From positions 62,001-126,000 of the forward strand of contig CAVQKQ010000013.1 in the NCBI GenBank assembly GCA_963713085.1: a DNA stretch of 64,000 nucleotides. The letters run 5' to 3'. The position numbers and the translations under genes were made by a program. The stretch's first letter is position 1; each line of letters opens with the position of its first letter. Shown here one piece after another: positions 8,735 to 16,919 of this stretch. The notes beneath the pieces are model-generated. The model was not told the DNA's origin. It searched no databases and worked only from the letters and a program-made list of their open reading frames with translations. The DNA comes from PFJX01 sp963713085 (GTDB taxonomy: Bacteria > Pseudomonadota > Gammaproteobacteria > Burkholderiales > Thiobacillaceae).

Positions 8735-9154
8735 ATGGCAAAGCACACCCCGAGCAAGCAGGAACTCGAGACCCTCTCCGATTTCCGCTACCGCCTGCGG
8801 CGCTTCCTGCGTTTCAGCGAGCAGGTGGCGCGCCGCCATGGCATAACCCATCTGCAGTACCAGATGCTGTTACATATCCTCGGATTTCCCGGACGGGAGT
8901 GGGCCAGGATAGGCGAATTGGCCGAGCGGCTTCAGTCCCATCACCATGGCGTGGTATCGCTGGTCACCCGGTGCGAGAAGCTGGGCTTGGTGAAGCGGCA
9001 CGAGGGACGCAGCGACCGGCGCGCGGTGGAGGTTCATCTCACGCCCAGGGGTGCCGAGCTGGTGGCCCTGCTGGCAGGCCTGCACCGGGATGAACTGATA
9101 AGGCTGCAAGGCATCTTCGTGGTTCCAGGCAGGGTCGATCTGGATGCCGGTTGA
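8735..9154 (+). CDS. MarR family transcriptional regulator
   Basis: 139 residues with the winged-helix layout of MarR: ITHLQYQMLLHI, the recognition helix region LAERLQSHHHGVVSLVTRCE, then the wing KRHEGRSDRRAVEVHLTPRG. MarR dimers usually repress a divergent gene and release DNA on ligand or oxidant binding. The divergent partner here is the Yip1 membrane protein. No conserved redox cysteine pair is obvious (one Cys in TRCEK). The ligand is unknown. Confidence 0.88.
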   Translation: MAKHTPSKQELETLSDFRYRLRRFLRFSEQVARRHGITHLQYQMLLHILGFPGREWARIGELAERLQSHHHGVVSLVTRCEKLGLVKRHEGRSDRRAVEVHLTPRGAELVALLAGLHRDELIRLQGIFVVPGRVDLDAG

Positions 9155-9210
9155 CCCCGGCCACGGGATGCCACTCGGAATTGGCAACTCAGTTGGCATC
9201 ATTATCCGAC

Positions 9211-9238
9211 TTGATCAGTCGGGTATTTGGCGTATTCT
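9211..9238 (+). promoter_or_regulatory. Candidate σ70 promoter for the small ORF at 9273
   Basis: TTGATC, 16 bp, then TATTCT. The -35 element lies inside the short dyad CCGACT-TGATC-AGTCGG at 9206-9222, which could be an operator. Assigned by inspection only. Confidence 0.35.
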
Positions 9239-9272
9239 GAGGTCGTTTCCCCACCACCTAAAGGAGCCAATC

Positions 9273-9503
9273 ATGGCTGACCAAGTCCAGATCACGATTG
9301 ACCGGGAAGTGTACGACCGCCTGCAAATGCTCATGGTCCCGCCCATCAGCGACGCCAATGCGGTCATCAAGGCCTTGCTGTATCACGACGGTCGCGCCAG
9401 CCGTTCCGCCATCGCCCTGGAGAGCGAAGAACAGCATTACACCTATGCTCAGGAACTCGAACGCGCCAGTCAGGGTGTCTACGAGTGCGGCGGCTGCACC
9501 TGA
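9273..9503 (+). CDS. Small protein, ribbon-helix-helix-like N-terminus and CGGC tail
   Basis: 76 residues with a good ribosome site (AAAGGAG, 7 bp before the ATG). The start, VQITIDREVYDRLQMLMV, has the alternating pattern of a CopG/MetJ-type beta strand and helix; the C-terminus ends YECGGCT, a possible metal or thiol site. No toxin partner is adjacent. It is convergent with the LysR gene, 10 bp away. Function is not known. Confidence 0.6.
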   Translation: MADQVQITIDREVYDRLQMLMVPPISDANAVIKALLYHDGRASRSAIALESEEQHYTYAQELERASQGVYECGGCT

Positions 9504-9513
9504 GGCCATCCTT

Positions 9514-10368
9514 CTAGGGATTGGCGCGTTCCTCGGCACCGAGTGATCGCAGCTTCTGCACTGCGCGCGCCAGGTGTGCCTCATCCCGGTCCATTGGGAA
9601 CACCATGTAGGTTGGCATGGTGATAAGAGGACTTTCGTGCACCCGCCACATGTGACCTTGTTCGATCGCATCTCGCGCCGTACGCTGTGGAAGGTATGCC
9701 GCCCCCCCTTGTGACTGAATCAATTGCTGCCCGATCCAGCCGATATTGGCAATGCGCGCTGGCGTCTCCACGTCCGGAAAGCGGGCTCCGAACTGAGCAT
9801 GGAATTCAGCGCCCCAATCCACGTGGATGTAGTCAGGATCTGGCCATGGGCGATCTGGATTGCTGGTGACCAGCACCAGCGATTCGTCGAACAGATACTC
9901 CACAGCTAGCCCTGGGCGACTCTCTGGTGTGTACATGACACCGATGTCAATGATGCCCTGCACCAGTCCACGCATGATGCCTTCCTCGAAACCCAGTTCC
10001 AGGCGCAACGAAACATCGGGCACGGCATTGCGCATCCAACTGGCCCAGCGGGGCAAAAAACCCTCCCACAAAGCACTACGTCCACTCAAGGTCAGACCTC
10101 CGCTAAATCCGGTGGGCAGGCTGACCTCGTGGCGTGCCTGTTCCAGAGTGCGTACCAGGGTCTTCGCGTGGCGCAGGAAGCGCTGCCCAGCGGCGGTAAG
10201 TTCCGCCCCCCCACGTCCGCGCCGGAACAGACGTGCGCCCATCTGGGATTCCAAAGTCTGGATGCGCGCACTGACAGTAGATTGGGTGATATGCATGCGA
10301 GCCGCTGCACCGACGAAATTGCCGGAAGCCACTACAGCCAGGAAGGTACGGGCAAATTCGATGTCCAT
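9514..10368 (-). CDS. LysR family transcriptional regulator
   Basis: 284 residues from the ATG at 10368. The N-terminal HTH is typical (FARTFLAVVASGNFVGAA, then ITQSTVSARIQTLE), followed by the periplasmic-binding-protein-like effector domain from about residue 90 (LTLSGRSALWEGFLP). It is divergent from the HPP-family gene at 10483 and shares with it a long dyad (10374-10440), so that gene is the likely target. The effector is unknown. Confidence 0.9.
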   Translation of the reverse strand: MDIEFARTFLAVVASGNFVGAAARMHITQSTVSARIQTLESQMGARLFRRGRGGAELTAAGQRFLRHAKTLVRTLEQARHEVSLPTGFSGGLTLSGRSALWEGFLPRWASWMRNAVPDVSLRLELGFEEGIMRGLVQGIIDIGVMYTPESRPGLAVEYLFDESLVLVTSNPDRPWPDPDYIHVDWGAEFHAQFGARFPDVETPARIANIGWIGQQLIQSQGGAAYLPQRTARDAIEQGHMWRVHESPLITMPTYMVFPMDRDEAHLARAVQKLRSLGAEERANP

Positions 10369-10373
10369 GTAAT

Positions 10374-10440
10374 GCAATCTTAATATTCAATTAGTCGATA
10401 TTTAACATCATTTTATTTCTCTTGTTGAATATAAGATTGC
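10374..10440. promoter_or_regulatory. Long inverted repeat between lysR and HPP gene
   Basis: GCAATCTTAATATTCAA (10374-10390) faces TTGAATATAAGATTGC (10425-10440): 16 of 17 positions pair, with one base missing in the right arm. The arms are 34 bp apart, about three helical turns, as expected for a LysR tetramer. The region is AT-rich and lies directly over the divergent promoters. Confidence 0.6.
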
Positions 10441-10482
10441 GCTCATACACTGTGTCTATGTGTTTTCGGGAGAGGCAACGCA

Positions 10483-11205
10483 GTGAAGATCATGGAAAGG
10501 TGGAGCCGCTGGTTTGGTGAAGACCCACATCCAGCCAGCCATGTGGAAAAACTGCTCTCCGCCTTGGGTGCCTTTCTCGGCATACTGGGGGTCCTGATCA
10601 TCAGCCAAGGCGCGTTGGGCGGTCAGGGAACGGCGTTGGTCGTCACCTCCATGGGCGCCTCCGCCGTGCTGCTGTTTGCCGCGCCCCACAGCCCCTTGTC
10701 GCAGCCCTGGCCAGTATTTGGAGGACATATGCTGTCGTCAGCCATCGGCATTACCTGTGTCCTGCTTTTCCGCGACACCCTGACAGCGGCGGCAGTGGCG
10801 GTGGCCGTGTCCATCGCCGTGATGTACTACCTGCGTTGCCTGCATCCACCGGGCGGGGCAGCTGCATTGGCGGTGGTGATGGGAGGCCAGGCGGTGCACT
10901 CGTTGGGCTATGCCTATTTGGTCACGCCTTTGCTGCTCAATGTGTTGACCCTGTTGTCCGTGGCCATGGTTTTCAACGCCCCCTTCATCCATCGCCGCTA
11001 TCCACTTTGGCTAGCCAAACTGGGCCCTACCCGGAATGCCACGGAAGCCGGAGAGAAATATATGATTTCCCATAGCGACCTGGTCTATGCCTTGTCCCAA
11101 ATCGATTCATTCATCGATGTTACGGAAGAGGATTTGCTGCGTATCTATAATCTGGCCACCAACCATGCTCACGTGCCTGCGGTGACCGGGACGGGGAACG
11201 GGTGA
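10483..11205 (+). CDS. HPP family membrane protein, short form without CBS domains
   Basis: 240 residues (GTG at 10483, or ATG at 10492). Four TM helices form the HPP domain, with the signature CLHPPGGAAAL near residue 125. A short cytoplasmic tail, DLVYALSQIDSFIDVTEED, is homologous to the linker of the HPP-CBS protein at 29016, where two CBS domains follow; here the protein stops instead. Cyanobacterial and chloroplast HPP proteins have been implicated in nitrite transport. Control by the adjacent LysR protein is likely from the shared dyad. Confidence 0.82.
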   Translation: MKIMERWSRWFGEDPHPASHVEKLLSALGAFLGILGVLIISQGALGGQGTALVVTSMGASAVLLFAAPHSPLSQPWPVFGGHMLSSAIGITCVLLFRDTLTAAAVAVAVSIAVMYYLRCLHPPGGAAALAVVMGGQAVHSLGYAYLVTPLLLNVLTLLSVAMVFNAPFIHRRYPLWLAKLGPTRNATEAGEKYMISHSDLVYALSQIDSFIDVTEEDLLRIYNLATNHAHVPAVTGTGNG

Positions 11206-11223
11206 AATCCTGGCCATGCCAGC

Positions 11224-11604
11224 TTGACGGAGCGCTTGGTGGACATTCATTGGAAAAGGGTTTACGAACCTGCCGATCCGAATGATGGTCTTCGAGTCCT
11301 GGTAGATCGGGTGTGGCCGCGAGGCATGACCAAGGAGCAGGTACAAGCAGACCTTTGGTTGAAAGATGTGGCTCCGAGCACCGCCCTTAGAAAGTGGTTC
11401 GGCCATGACCGGTTGAAGTGGGAGATATTCAAGCAACGTTACTTTATCGAGCTTGATGCGAAGCCAGAGGCCCTGGCTAGGCTTCTTGATGAAGCGGCGA
11501 AGACACGGGTGACACTTCTTTTTTCAGCTCGCGATACCGAATGCAACCAGGCAGTCGCCTTAATGGACTATCTGCTCGCACGGCCCATTAGGGGTTCCGG
11601 CTGA
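11224..11604 (+). CDS. DUF488 family protein
   Basis: 126 residues. The motifs VYEPADPNDGLRVLVDRVWP-RG and LRKWFGHD are diagnostic of DUF488, a family of small cytoplasmic proteins of unknown function often found near stress or respiration genes. The start is uncertain: the frame opens at a TTG (11224) 18 bp after the HPP gene, and a GTG lies at 11239. Probably co-transcribed with the HPP gene. Confidence 0.75.
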   Translation: MTERLVDIHWKRVYEPADPNDGLRVLVDRVWPRGMTKEQVQADLWLKDVAPSTALRKWFGHDRLKWEIFKQRYFIELDAKPEALARLLDEAAKTRVTLLFSARDTECNQAVALMDYLLARPIRGSG

Positions 11605-11649
11605 AGTTCCATGCATCTCTCACGCGACCCTGCCGGCATGCAACTCAAA

Positions 11650-11674
11650 ATTGCCATTGCCATTGCCATTGCAT
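11650..11674. repeat. Hexanucleotide microsatellite (ATTGCC)n
   Basis: Just over four tandem ATTGCC units lie in the 169-bp gap before the molybdopterin enzyme gene. They are outside any supported reading frame. Confidence 0.75.
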
Positions 11675-11773
11675 TACCCAAAGGAGGCTTGTTCGAATGC
11701 CATGCGGCGAAGCTGATTTCCCTGGAACCCGCGCGTAGAAAAACTTCGGAATGATCAAGATGGACAAATCGCG

Positions 11774-14092
11774 ATGACCACTGAACTACGCCACGGTTAC
11801 TGCGCCCTGTGCATCTCCCGTTGCGGCTGTATCGGCACGGTGGTGGATGGCGTCCTGACACGGGTCGATCCCGACCCGGACCATCCCACCGGCCAGGCTC
11901 TATGTGTCAAGGCCAAGGCGGCGCCGGAAGCGGTGTACGCCCCGGATCGCATCCTGCACCCGCTTCGCCGCACCCGGCCCAAGGGGGATGCTGATCCCGG
12001 CTGGGAACGCTTATCCTGGAACGATGCCTTGGACCTGGTCGCCGCCAAGATACGCGACACCATTACCCGACAAGGCCACCAGGCACTGGCCTTCGGTGTC
12101 GCCACACCGAGCGGCACGGCGGTGGCAGACAGCTTTGCCTGGATACACCGCCTGGCCCATGCCTGCCAAAGCCCCAACCTGGTCTTCGCCACCGAGAACT
12201 GCAACTGGCATAAGGACTTCGCCCCCGCCTACACCTTCGGCGCCGGCATCGGCATGCCGGATTACCAGCGCACCGGCTGCATCCTGCTATGGGGCTTCAA
12301 TCCCGCCACTTCCTGGCTGGCGCAGGCAACGGCGGTGCGGCAAGCCCGCAAACGCGGCGCCAGGCTGATCGTGGTCGATCCACGCCGTGCCGGGCTGGCC
12401 GTTTCGGCCGATCTCTGGCTGCGGCCTCATCCCGGCAGCGACGGGGCGCTGGCCCTGGGCCTGGCCTGCAACCTGATCGAATCCGGGCGCTTCGATCGTG
12501 AATTCCTGGCACGTTGGAGCGATGCGCCCTTCCTGGTGGCCGAAGACAGCGGCCGGCTGCTGACCGGCGCCGATCTGCGCGCCGACGGGGACCCGACTCG
12601 ACCCCTGGCCTGGCACGAGGCGCGGGGCGCCCCGCTGCCCTGCCCGTCCCGACCGCCCAACGCAGATCCGGACGTGGCCCTGGCCCTGCGCGGGCGTTTC
12701 ACGGTCCAGACCTTGCGCGGCGCAATCGTCTGCCACCCGGTGTTCGACCGCCTCGCGGAACGCTGCCGCGCCTGGCCCGCCACGCGCGTCGCGGAAGCCA
12801 CCGGCATCTCCGCCGGCCAGGTCGAGGCGGCGGCGAACCTCATCGCCGAAAACCTGCCCCTGTCCTTCTTCACCTGGACCGGCACCTGCCAGAACGGCAA
12901 CGCAACCCAGACCGGCCGCGCCATCGCCGCGTTGTATGGACTGACCGGCTGCCTGGACGCGCCCGGCGGAAACGTCTGGTTCAGCAAGCCGCCCGTAGCC
13001 GATGTCATGGGCTTCGGCTGGGTCAAGCCCGAGGAACGGGCGCTTACCCTGGGGCGCGACGAACGCCCGGAAGGACCGCCGCAAAAAGGCTGGATCACCA
13101 GCCGCGACCTATTCCGCGCCGTGGTGGAAGGCGAGCCCTATCCGGTCTCTTGTCTCGTCTCGTTCGGCAGCAACTTCCTGCTCTCCAAACCGAACACCCG
13201 TCTCTGTGATGCCGCCTTGCGGCAACTCGATTTCTTCGCCCTGACCGAACTGGTCGAGACCCCCACGGCGCGGTTCGCGGACCTGCTCCTGCCGGTGTGC
13301 AGCGCCTGGGAACGGGAAGGACTGCAGGCCGGATTCCAGGTCGACGCGGCAGCGGAGGCCCATGTGCAACTGCGGCCGGCCATGGTGCCGCCGCAAGGGG
13401 AGAGCCGTTCCGATACCTGGATCGTGTTCGAGTTGGCAAAGCGCCTCGGTCTCGCCGACCGGTTCTTCGGGGGCGATCCGGAGGCGGCGTTGGCCGGGAT
13501 GCTGGCGCCGACGGGCCTCACCCCGGCAGCCCTGCGCGCCACGCCCGGCGGCATCACGCTGGCACTGGAAACCCACTACCGAAAGTACGAGCAGAACGGC
13601 TTCGCAACCCCCAGCGGGCGGGTTGAATTCCACAGCGAGCGGTTGCGCGGCGCCGGCCTGGACCCCTTGCCTGATTACCGACCGGCAGCGGAATCGCCCG
13701 ATGCGCGCTTCCCGTTGACTCTGACCACCGCCAAATGGCCGCAGTACTGCCACAGCCAGCAGCGCAACCAGCCCTCATTGCGCCGGCTCATGCCCGATCC
13801 GCTGGTCGAGATTCACCCGGATACGGCGGCGTCGCGCGGCATCATTGAAGGAGAGTGGGTCGAGGTGGCGACGCGGATGGGCAGAATGCGCGCCCGGGCC
13901 AGACTCGACCGGCGCCTGTCACCCGAGGTGGTGTGCGCCCAGTACGGCTGGTGGCAGTACCCGGACGGCGCGGGAGACGCCAACCGTCTTATCGATGGCG
14001 AATGCTATGACCCGGTCGCGGGATCCAACAGCCTGCGCAATTTTCCCTGCCAGGTATTTTCAGTACGGAAAAACAAAACCGCCCTCGGCTAA
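11774..14092 (+). CDS. Molybdopterin oxidoreductase, DMSO-reductase superfamily catalytic subunit
   Basis: 772 residues. The N-terminus carries a [4Fe-4S] motif (CALCISRCGCIG...CVKAKAAPEAVY), then the bis-MGD domains; ENCNWHKDF near residue 140 would place a cysteine as Mo ligand. SFGSNFLLSKPN and TPTARFADLLLPVCSAWERE are typical mid-domain motifs, and the C-terminal cofactor-binding domain is clear (MPDPLVEIHPDTAASRGI). There is no Tat signal, so it is probably cytoplasmic. No electron-transfer or membrane subunit and no dedicated chaperone is adjacent, so the substrate cannot be assigned. An FmdE-like gene is convergent with it. Confidence 0.88.
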   Translation: MTTELRHGYCALCISRCGCIGTVVDGVLTRVDPDPDHPTGQALCVKAKAAPEAVYAPDRILHPLRRTRPKGDADPGWERLSWNDALDLVAAKIRDTITRQGHQALAFGVATPSGTAVADSFAWIHRLAHACQSPNLVFATENCNWHKDFAPAYTFGAGIGMPDYQRTGCILLWGFNPATSWLAQATAVRQARKRGARLIVVDPRRAGLAVSADLWLRPHPGSDGALALGLACNLIESGRFDREFLARWSDAPFLVAEDSGRLLTGADLRADGDPTRPLAWHEARGAPLPCPSRPPNADPDVALALRGRFTVQTLRGAIVCHPVFDRLAERCRAWPATRVAEATGISAGQVEAAANLIAENLPLSFFTWTGTCQNGNATQTGRAIAALYGLTGCLDAPGGNVWFSKPPVADVMGFGWVKPEERALTLGRDERPEGPPQKGWITSRDLFRAVVEGEPYPVSCLVSFGSNFLLSKPNTRLCDAALRQLDFFALTELVETPTARFADLLLPVCSAWEREGLQAGFQVDAAAEAHVQLRPAMVPPQGESRSDTWIVFELAKRLGLADRFFGGDPEAALAGMLAPTGLTPAALRATPGGITLALETHYRKYEQNGFATPSGRVEFHSERLRGAGLDPLPDYRPAAESPDARFPLTLTTAKWPQYCHSQQRNQPSLRRLMPDPLVEIHPDTAASRGIIEGEWVEVATRMGRMRARARLDRRLSPEVVCAQYGWWQYPDGAGDANRLIDGECYDPVAGSNSLRNFPCQVFSVRKNKTALG

Positions 14093-14131
14093 CCAGCGGC
14101 TTTGGCGCCACTCGAGAGGGCGCTGAAGCAC

Positions 14132-14743
14132 TCAATCACCTGGTCGGACAACCACCAGATCGGGGTCATCGGCGTACTCCAGCAGGATGCGCCGCACCCG
14201 GTCCTGCCATTGTCCCGCGAAGGCCTCGCGCTCCGCGTCATCGGCGACTCCGCCCACCACCCGTGCCATGAGGGCCGCCATGCCCGGGGACGGCGGAACC
14301 CTGTCAGGGTGGTAGTCCAGCAGGACCGACGCACCCGTGTCCAACCTGGTGAGGCGCACCTCACTGGAAAGACCCATACCGTACGCAAGCAGATCCCGGC
14401 GCGCATGGTGCCCGCCCAGGCCCTTGAAACCACCCTTCCCCGCCGCGCCCGTGATCAGGCCAAGTACACTGCCGACCACGCCTGTGGTGCCGGCGTCCTG
14501 GTTCTCACACAATTCCACGCGCATACCACCCCGCTCCGGCAGGCCCACCAGGTAGAGGGCGGCAAGACCGCGCCGCGCCATCAGCCAGACGCCAGCGACG
14601 GTGGGGCAGGAATGCCCGGCAAAAAGAACCGCGTTCTCATAACGGTATGTCATTACGCCACCCCTGGCCGCGCCCAGTATTTCCGCCAGCGGATCACGCA
14701 GCGTAAGCGGGGGTACTTGGGCGAAGAAAGCCGGAAATTCCAT
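14132..14743 (-). CDS. FmdE-like protein (tentative)
   Basis: 203 residues. The region AVLFAGHSCPTVAGVWLM resembles the HGHxCPG motif of FmdE-type proteins (tungsten/molybdenum formylmethanofuran dehydrogenase subunit E and relatives), which bind metal through His and Cys. A second Cys lies in RVELCENQDAGTTG. Position next to a Mo enzyme and the nar genes supports a metal or molybdopterin-related role, but the match is by motif only. It is last in the minus-strand series that follows the rspA genes. Confidence 0.5.
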   Translation of the reverse strand: MEFPAFFAQVPPLTLRDPLAEILGAARGGVMTYRYENAVLFAGHSCPTVAGVWLMARRGLAALYLVGLPERGGMRVELCENQDAGTTGVVGSVLGLITGAAGKGGFKGLGGHHARRDLLAYGMGLSSEVRLTRLDTGASVLLDYHPDRVPPSPGMAALMARVVGGVADDAEREAFAGQWQDRVRRILLEYADDPDLVVVRPGD

Positions 14744-14891
14744 GTTTACTCCAAGGCGTCAACAGACCGGGCATGGGGAAAACCGCGAAGTTCCCATTCT
14801 GCGGCGAGGCTTGGGCAGTCCACCCCGGCAACGCTCCAATAAAACACCATGGCGGAAGGATTCGGCTCAGCTTGGCTGCCCTTGATACACC

Positions 14892-15299
14892 TCAGTGCTC
14901 GCCCTTGGTCTTGCGCACCCCGGCAAAGCGGTTGCCCTGCTTCTGGGGACCGCCCATGGGGAAGATGTCGTGCAGGTAGCGGCTGTTGCCCTTGTCCGCT
15001 CCCCAAACCTCGCGGAAGTGCTTGACCATGTCCCGCACCTGGGCCTGGACGCCGTGCGCTTCGTAGTACTCGCGTATGAAGGCGATCACCTGCCAGTGCT
15101 CGTCGGTCAGGGTCAGGCCCTCCCGTTCCGCCGAGGCGGCCGCGAAGCCTTCGCTCCAGGCTTCCATGTCCAGGATGTAGCCCTCGGGATCGGTGAGCAC
15201 CGCCCGGCCATCCACCAGCAGACTGCGGGTATAGATGGCGTAGGGGCTGGTGCTCTCCCTGGCTTCTTTCAGATAGTGGCTTTTGGGCATCTCGAACAT
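14892..15299 (-). CDS. RspA-type DsrC/TusE homologue without redox cysteines, copy 1
   Basis: 135 residues with the DsrC/TusE fold (LTDPEGYILDMEAWSEGFAA, then LTDEHWQVIAFIREYYEAHG and GADKGNSRYLHDIFP). The C-terminal arm reads GGPQKQGNRFAGVRKTKGEH: both conserved sulfur-carrying cysteines of DsrC are missing, which defines the RspA branch, thought to be regulatory rather than sulfur-transferring. It differs from copy 2 at seven residues, all before residue 84. A ribosome site, CAGGAGG, precedes the ATG. Its own AT-rich upstream region suggests separate promotion. Confidence 0.85.
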   Translation of the reverse strand: MFEMPKSHYLKEARESTSPYAIYTRSLLVDGRAVLTDPEGYILDMEAWSEGFAAASAEREGLTLTDEHWQVIAFIREYYEAHGVQAQVRDMVKHFREVWGADKGNSRYLHDIFPMGGPQKQGNRFAGVRKTKGEH

Positions 15300-15622
15300 G
15301 ACTCGCCTCCTGACGCATGGGTAACAAGATGATTTTACGGAGCCAACTTATATTGAACAAACGATGTATTTTGAACGTATATATCGAGTTATTAAATATA
15401 TAAGTTTCCCTCATGGCTATCATGTGCCCACAACTTCGTCGGCGAACCCGCCCGGCATATCGCCAATTCACCACAAGCAGACCATTAGACCCTGGAGGCC
15501 CGTGTAGGCGCACACCTGTTCAACGCGACAGGCCACGTCCTCATGCTAGTGTCTTACGCCATGCAAAGGCCTTGGAGCAAGCCTGCCGAGCGGGCCGGAG
15601 CCGTTGCTGGAACCACACGGTA
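15300..15622. other. Gene-free gap between the two rspA copies
   Basis: The half next to copy 1 (15330-15410) is strongly AT-rich and likely holds its promoter on the minus strand. I see no coding ORF, tRNA or repeat in the remainder, and the gap is not similar to the region upstream of copy 2. Confidence 0.6.
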
Positions 15623-16030
15623 TCAGTGCTCGCCCTTGGTCTTGCGCACCCCGGCAAAGCGGTTGCCCTGCTTCTGGGGACCGCCCATGGGGAAGATGTC
15701 GTGCAGGTAGCGGCTGTTGCCCTTGTCCGCTCCCCAAACCTCGCGGAAGTGCTTGACCATGTCCCGCACCTGGGCCTGGACACTGTGCGCTTCGTAGTAC
15801 TCGCGGATGAAGGCGATCACCTGCCAGTGCTCGTCGGTCAGGGCCAGGCCTTCCCGTTCCGCCGAGGCGACGGCGAAGCCTTCGCTCCAGGCATCCATGT
15901 CCAGGATGTAGCCCTCCGGATCGGTGAGCACATCCCGGCCGTCCACCAGCAGGCTGCGGGTATAGATGGCGTAGGGGCTGGTGCTCTCTTTGGCTTCCTT
16001 CAGATAGTGGCTCTTGGGCATCTCGTACAT
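15623..16030 (-). CDS. RspA-type DsrC/TusE homologue without redox cysteines, copy 2
   Basis: 135 residues, about 95% identical to the copy at 14892 and likewise lacking both DsrC cysteines. The last 159 bp of the coding strand (15623-15781) are identical base for base to copy 1 (14892-15050), while the 5' half has diverged, a pattern expected from gene conversion. It lies 188 bp downstream of narI on the same strand, with an ANR/FNR-type site in that gap, so it is probably expressed when oxygen is low. Its partner is unknown. Confidence 0.85.
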   Translation of the reverse strand: MYEMPKSHYLKEAKESTSPYAIYTRSLLVDGRDVLTDPEGYILDMDAWSEGFAVASAEREGLALTDEHWQVIAFIREYYEAHSVQAQVRDMVKHFREVWGADKGNSRYLHDIFPMGGPQKQGNRFAGVRKTKGEH

Positions 16031-16111
16031 GTTCGCCTCCGGATTCTCGATGGTGCGGAAATTCTAAAAATTGGCCTGGGTTTATGCTGGACCAGCACCC
16101 CAGAAACGGCC

Positions 16112-16125
16112 TTGATCAATGTCAG
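16112..16125 (-). promoter_or_regulatory. ANR/FNR-type site upstream of rspA copy 2
   Basis: TTGAT-CAAT-GTCAG matches the FNR/ANR dyad TTGAT-N4-ATCAA at 8 of 10 positions. On the minus strand a -10-like CATAAA (16086-16081) lies downstream, which puts the site roughly 43-45 bp before the start point, near the class II activator position. Not tested. Confidence 0.45.
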
Positions 16126-16218
16126 GCGCCCGGATAAATACCCGCCATGGCGTTTCCCGCGAAGGGGCACGCTGAGAGGAATGGGACGGGAAACGGATCG
16201 TGCCACGGCGGGGAAAAC

Positions 16219-16908
16219 TCAAACCGCGCGCTTGGCGCGTACGATCTGGTAGGCGCGGAACAGGTAGCCGAACGGCGCGCTCCAGATGTGGACCAGGCGG
16301 GTGAACGGGAAGAACAGGAACACGGACAGGCCCAGGAAGATATGGACCTTGTAGACGGTGTCCAGGGGCCGCAGCAGTTCCGGGTTGGGTTGCAGCGTCA
16401 GCACGCCCTGGGCCCATTCCGCCAGCCGGATCATCACCGTGGGATCGCCGTGTTCGGCGTGGCCGATGGACCAGAAGATGGTGGAGAAGCCGACCATGGC
16501 GGTCATCACCAGCCAGCCCAGGATGTTGATGTCCATCCAGCGGCTGGCGGCGCGCACCCGCCTGTTCAACAGGCGCCGCAGCCAGAGGATGGTGCCACCC
16601 AGGATCACCATCAGGCCGAAGATGCCGCCGGCGAAGATGGCCAGGCCCTGGTGCGCCATGTCGGAGATGCCCATGGACTGGAACACGTGATGGGGCGTGA
16701 GCAGGCCCACCAGATGGCCGCCGAAGATGCCCAGGATACCGACGTGGAACACGTTGCTGGCGAAGCGCATGTACTGCTTGGACAGCAACTGGCTGGAGTC
16801 GCTCTTCCAGGTATATTGCTCGTGGTCGAAGCGGATCCAGCTGCCCAGCACGAAGGTGGCCAGGGCGATGTAGGGATAGACCCCGTAAACGATGAGATGC
16901 AGATCCAT
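16219..16908 (-). CDS. narI: Respiratory nitrate reductase gamma subunit (cytochrome b)
   Basis: 229 residues with five TM helices (GVYPYIALATFVLGSWIRFD at the N-terminus, then FHVGILGIFGGHLVGLLTPH). Conserved histidines in FHVGI, GHLVG and VYKVHIF provide the ligands for the two haems b. NarI oxidises quinol at the inner membrane and passes electrons to NarH. The ATG at 16908 has GGAGACC upstream and is 11 bp from narJ. Length matches the family (~225). Confidence 0.95.
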   Translation of the reverse strand: MDLHLIVYGVYPYIALATFVLGSWIRFDHEQYTWKSDSSQLLSKQYMRFASNVFHVGILGIFGGHLVGLLTPHHVFQSMGISDMAHQGLAIFAGGIFGLMVILGGTILWLRRLLNRRVRAASRWMDINILGWLVMTAMVGFSTIFWSIGHAEHGDPTVMIRLAEWAQGVLTLQPNPELLRPLDTVYKVHIFLGLSVFLFFPFTRLVHIWSAPFGYLFRAYQIVRAKRAV

Positions 16909-16919
16909 GTTGGTCTCCT

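Noticed and set aside
9181..9197. Possible second σ54 promoter, TGGCA...TTGGCA, before the small gene at 9273
   Set aside because: The -12 element lacks the required GC (TTGG instead of TTGC), and a σ70-like promoter closer to the gene fits better.
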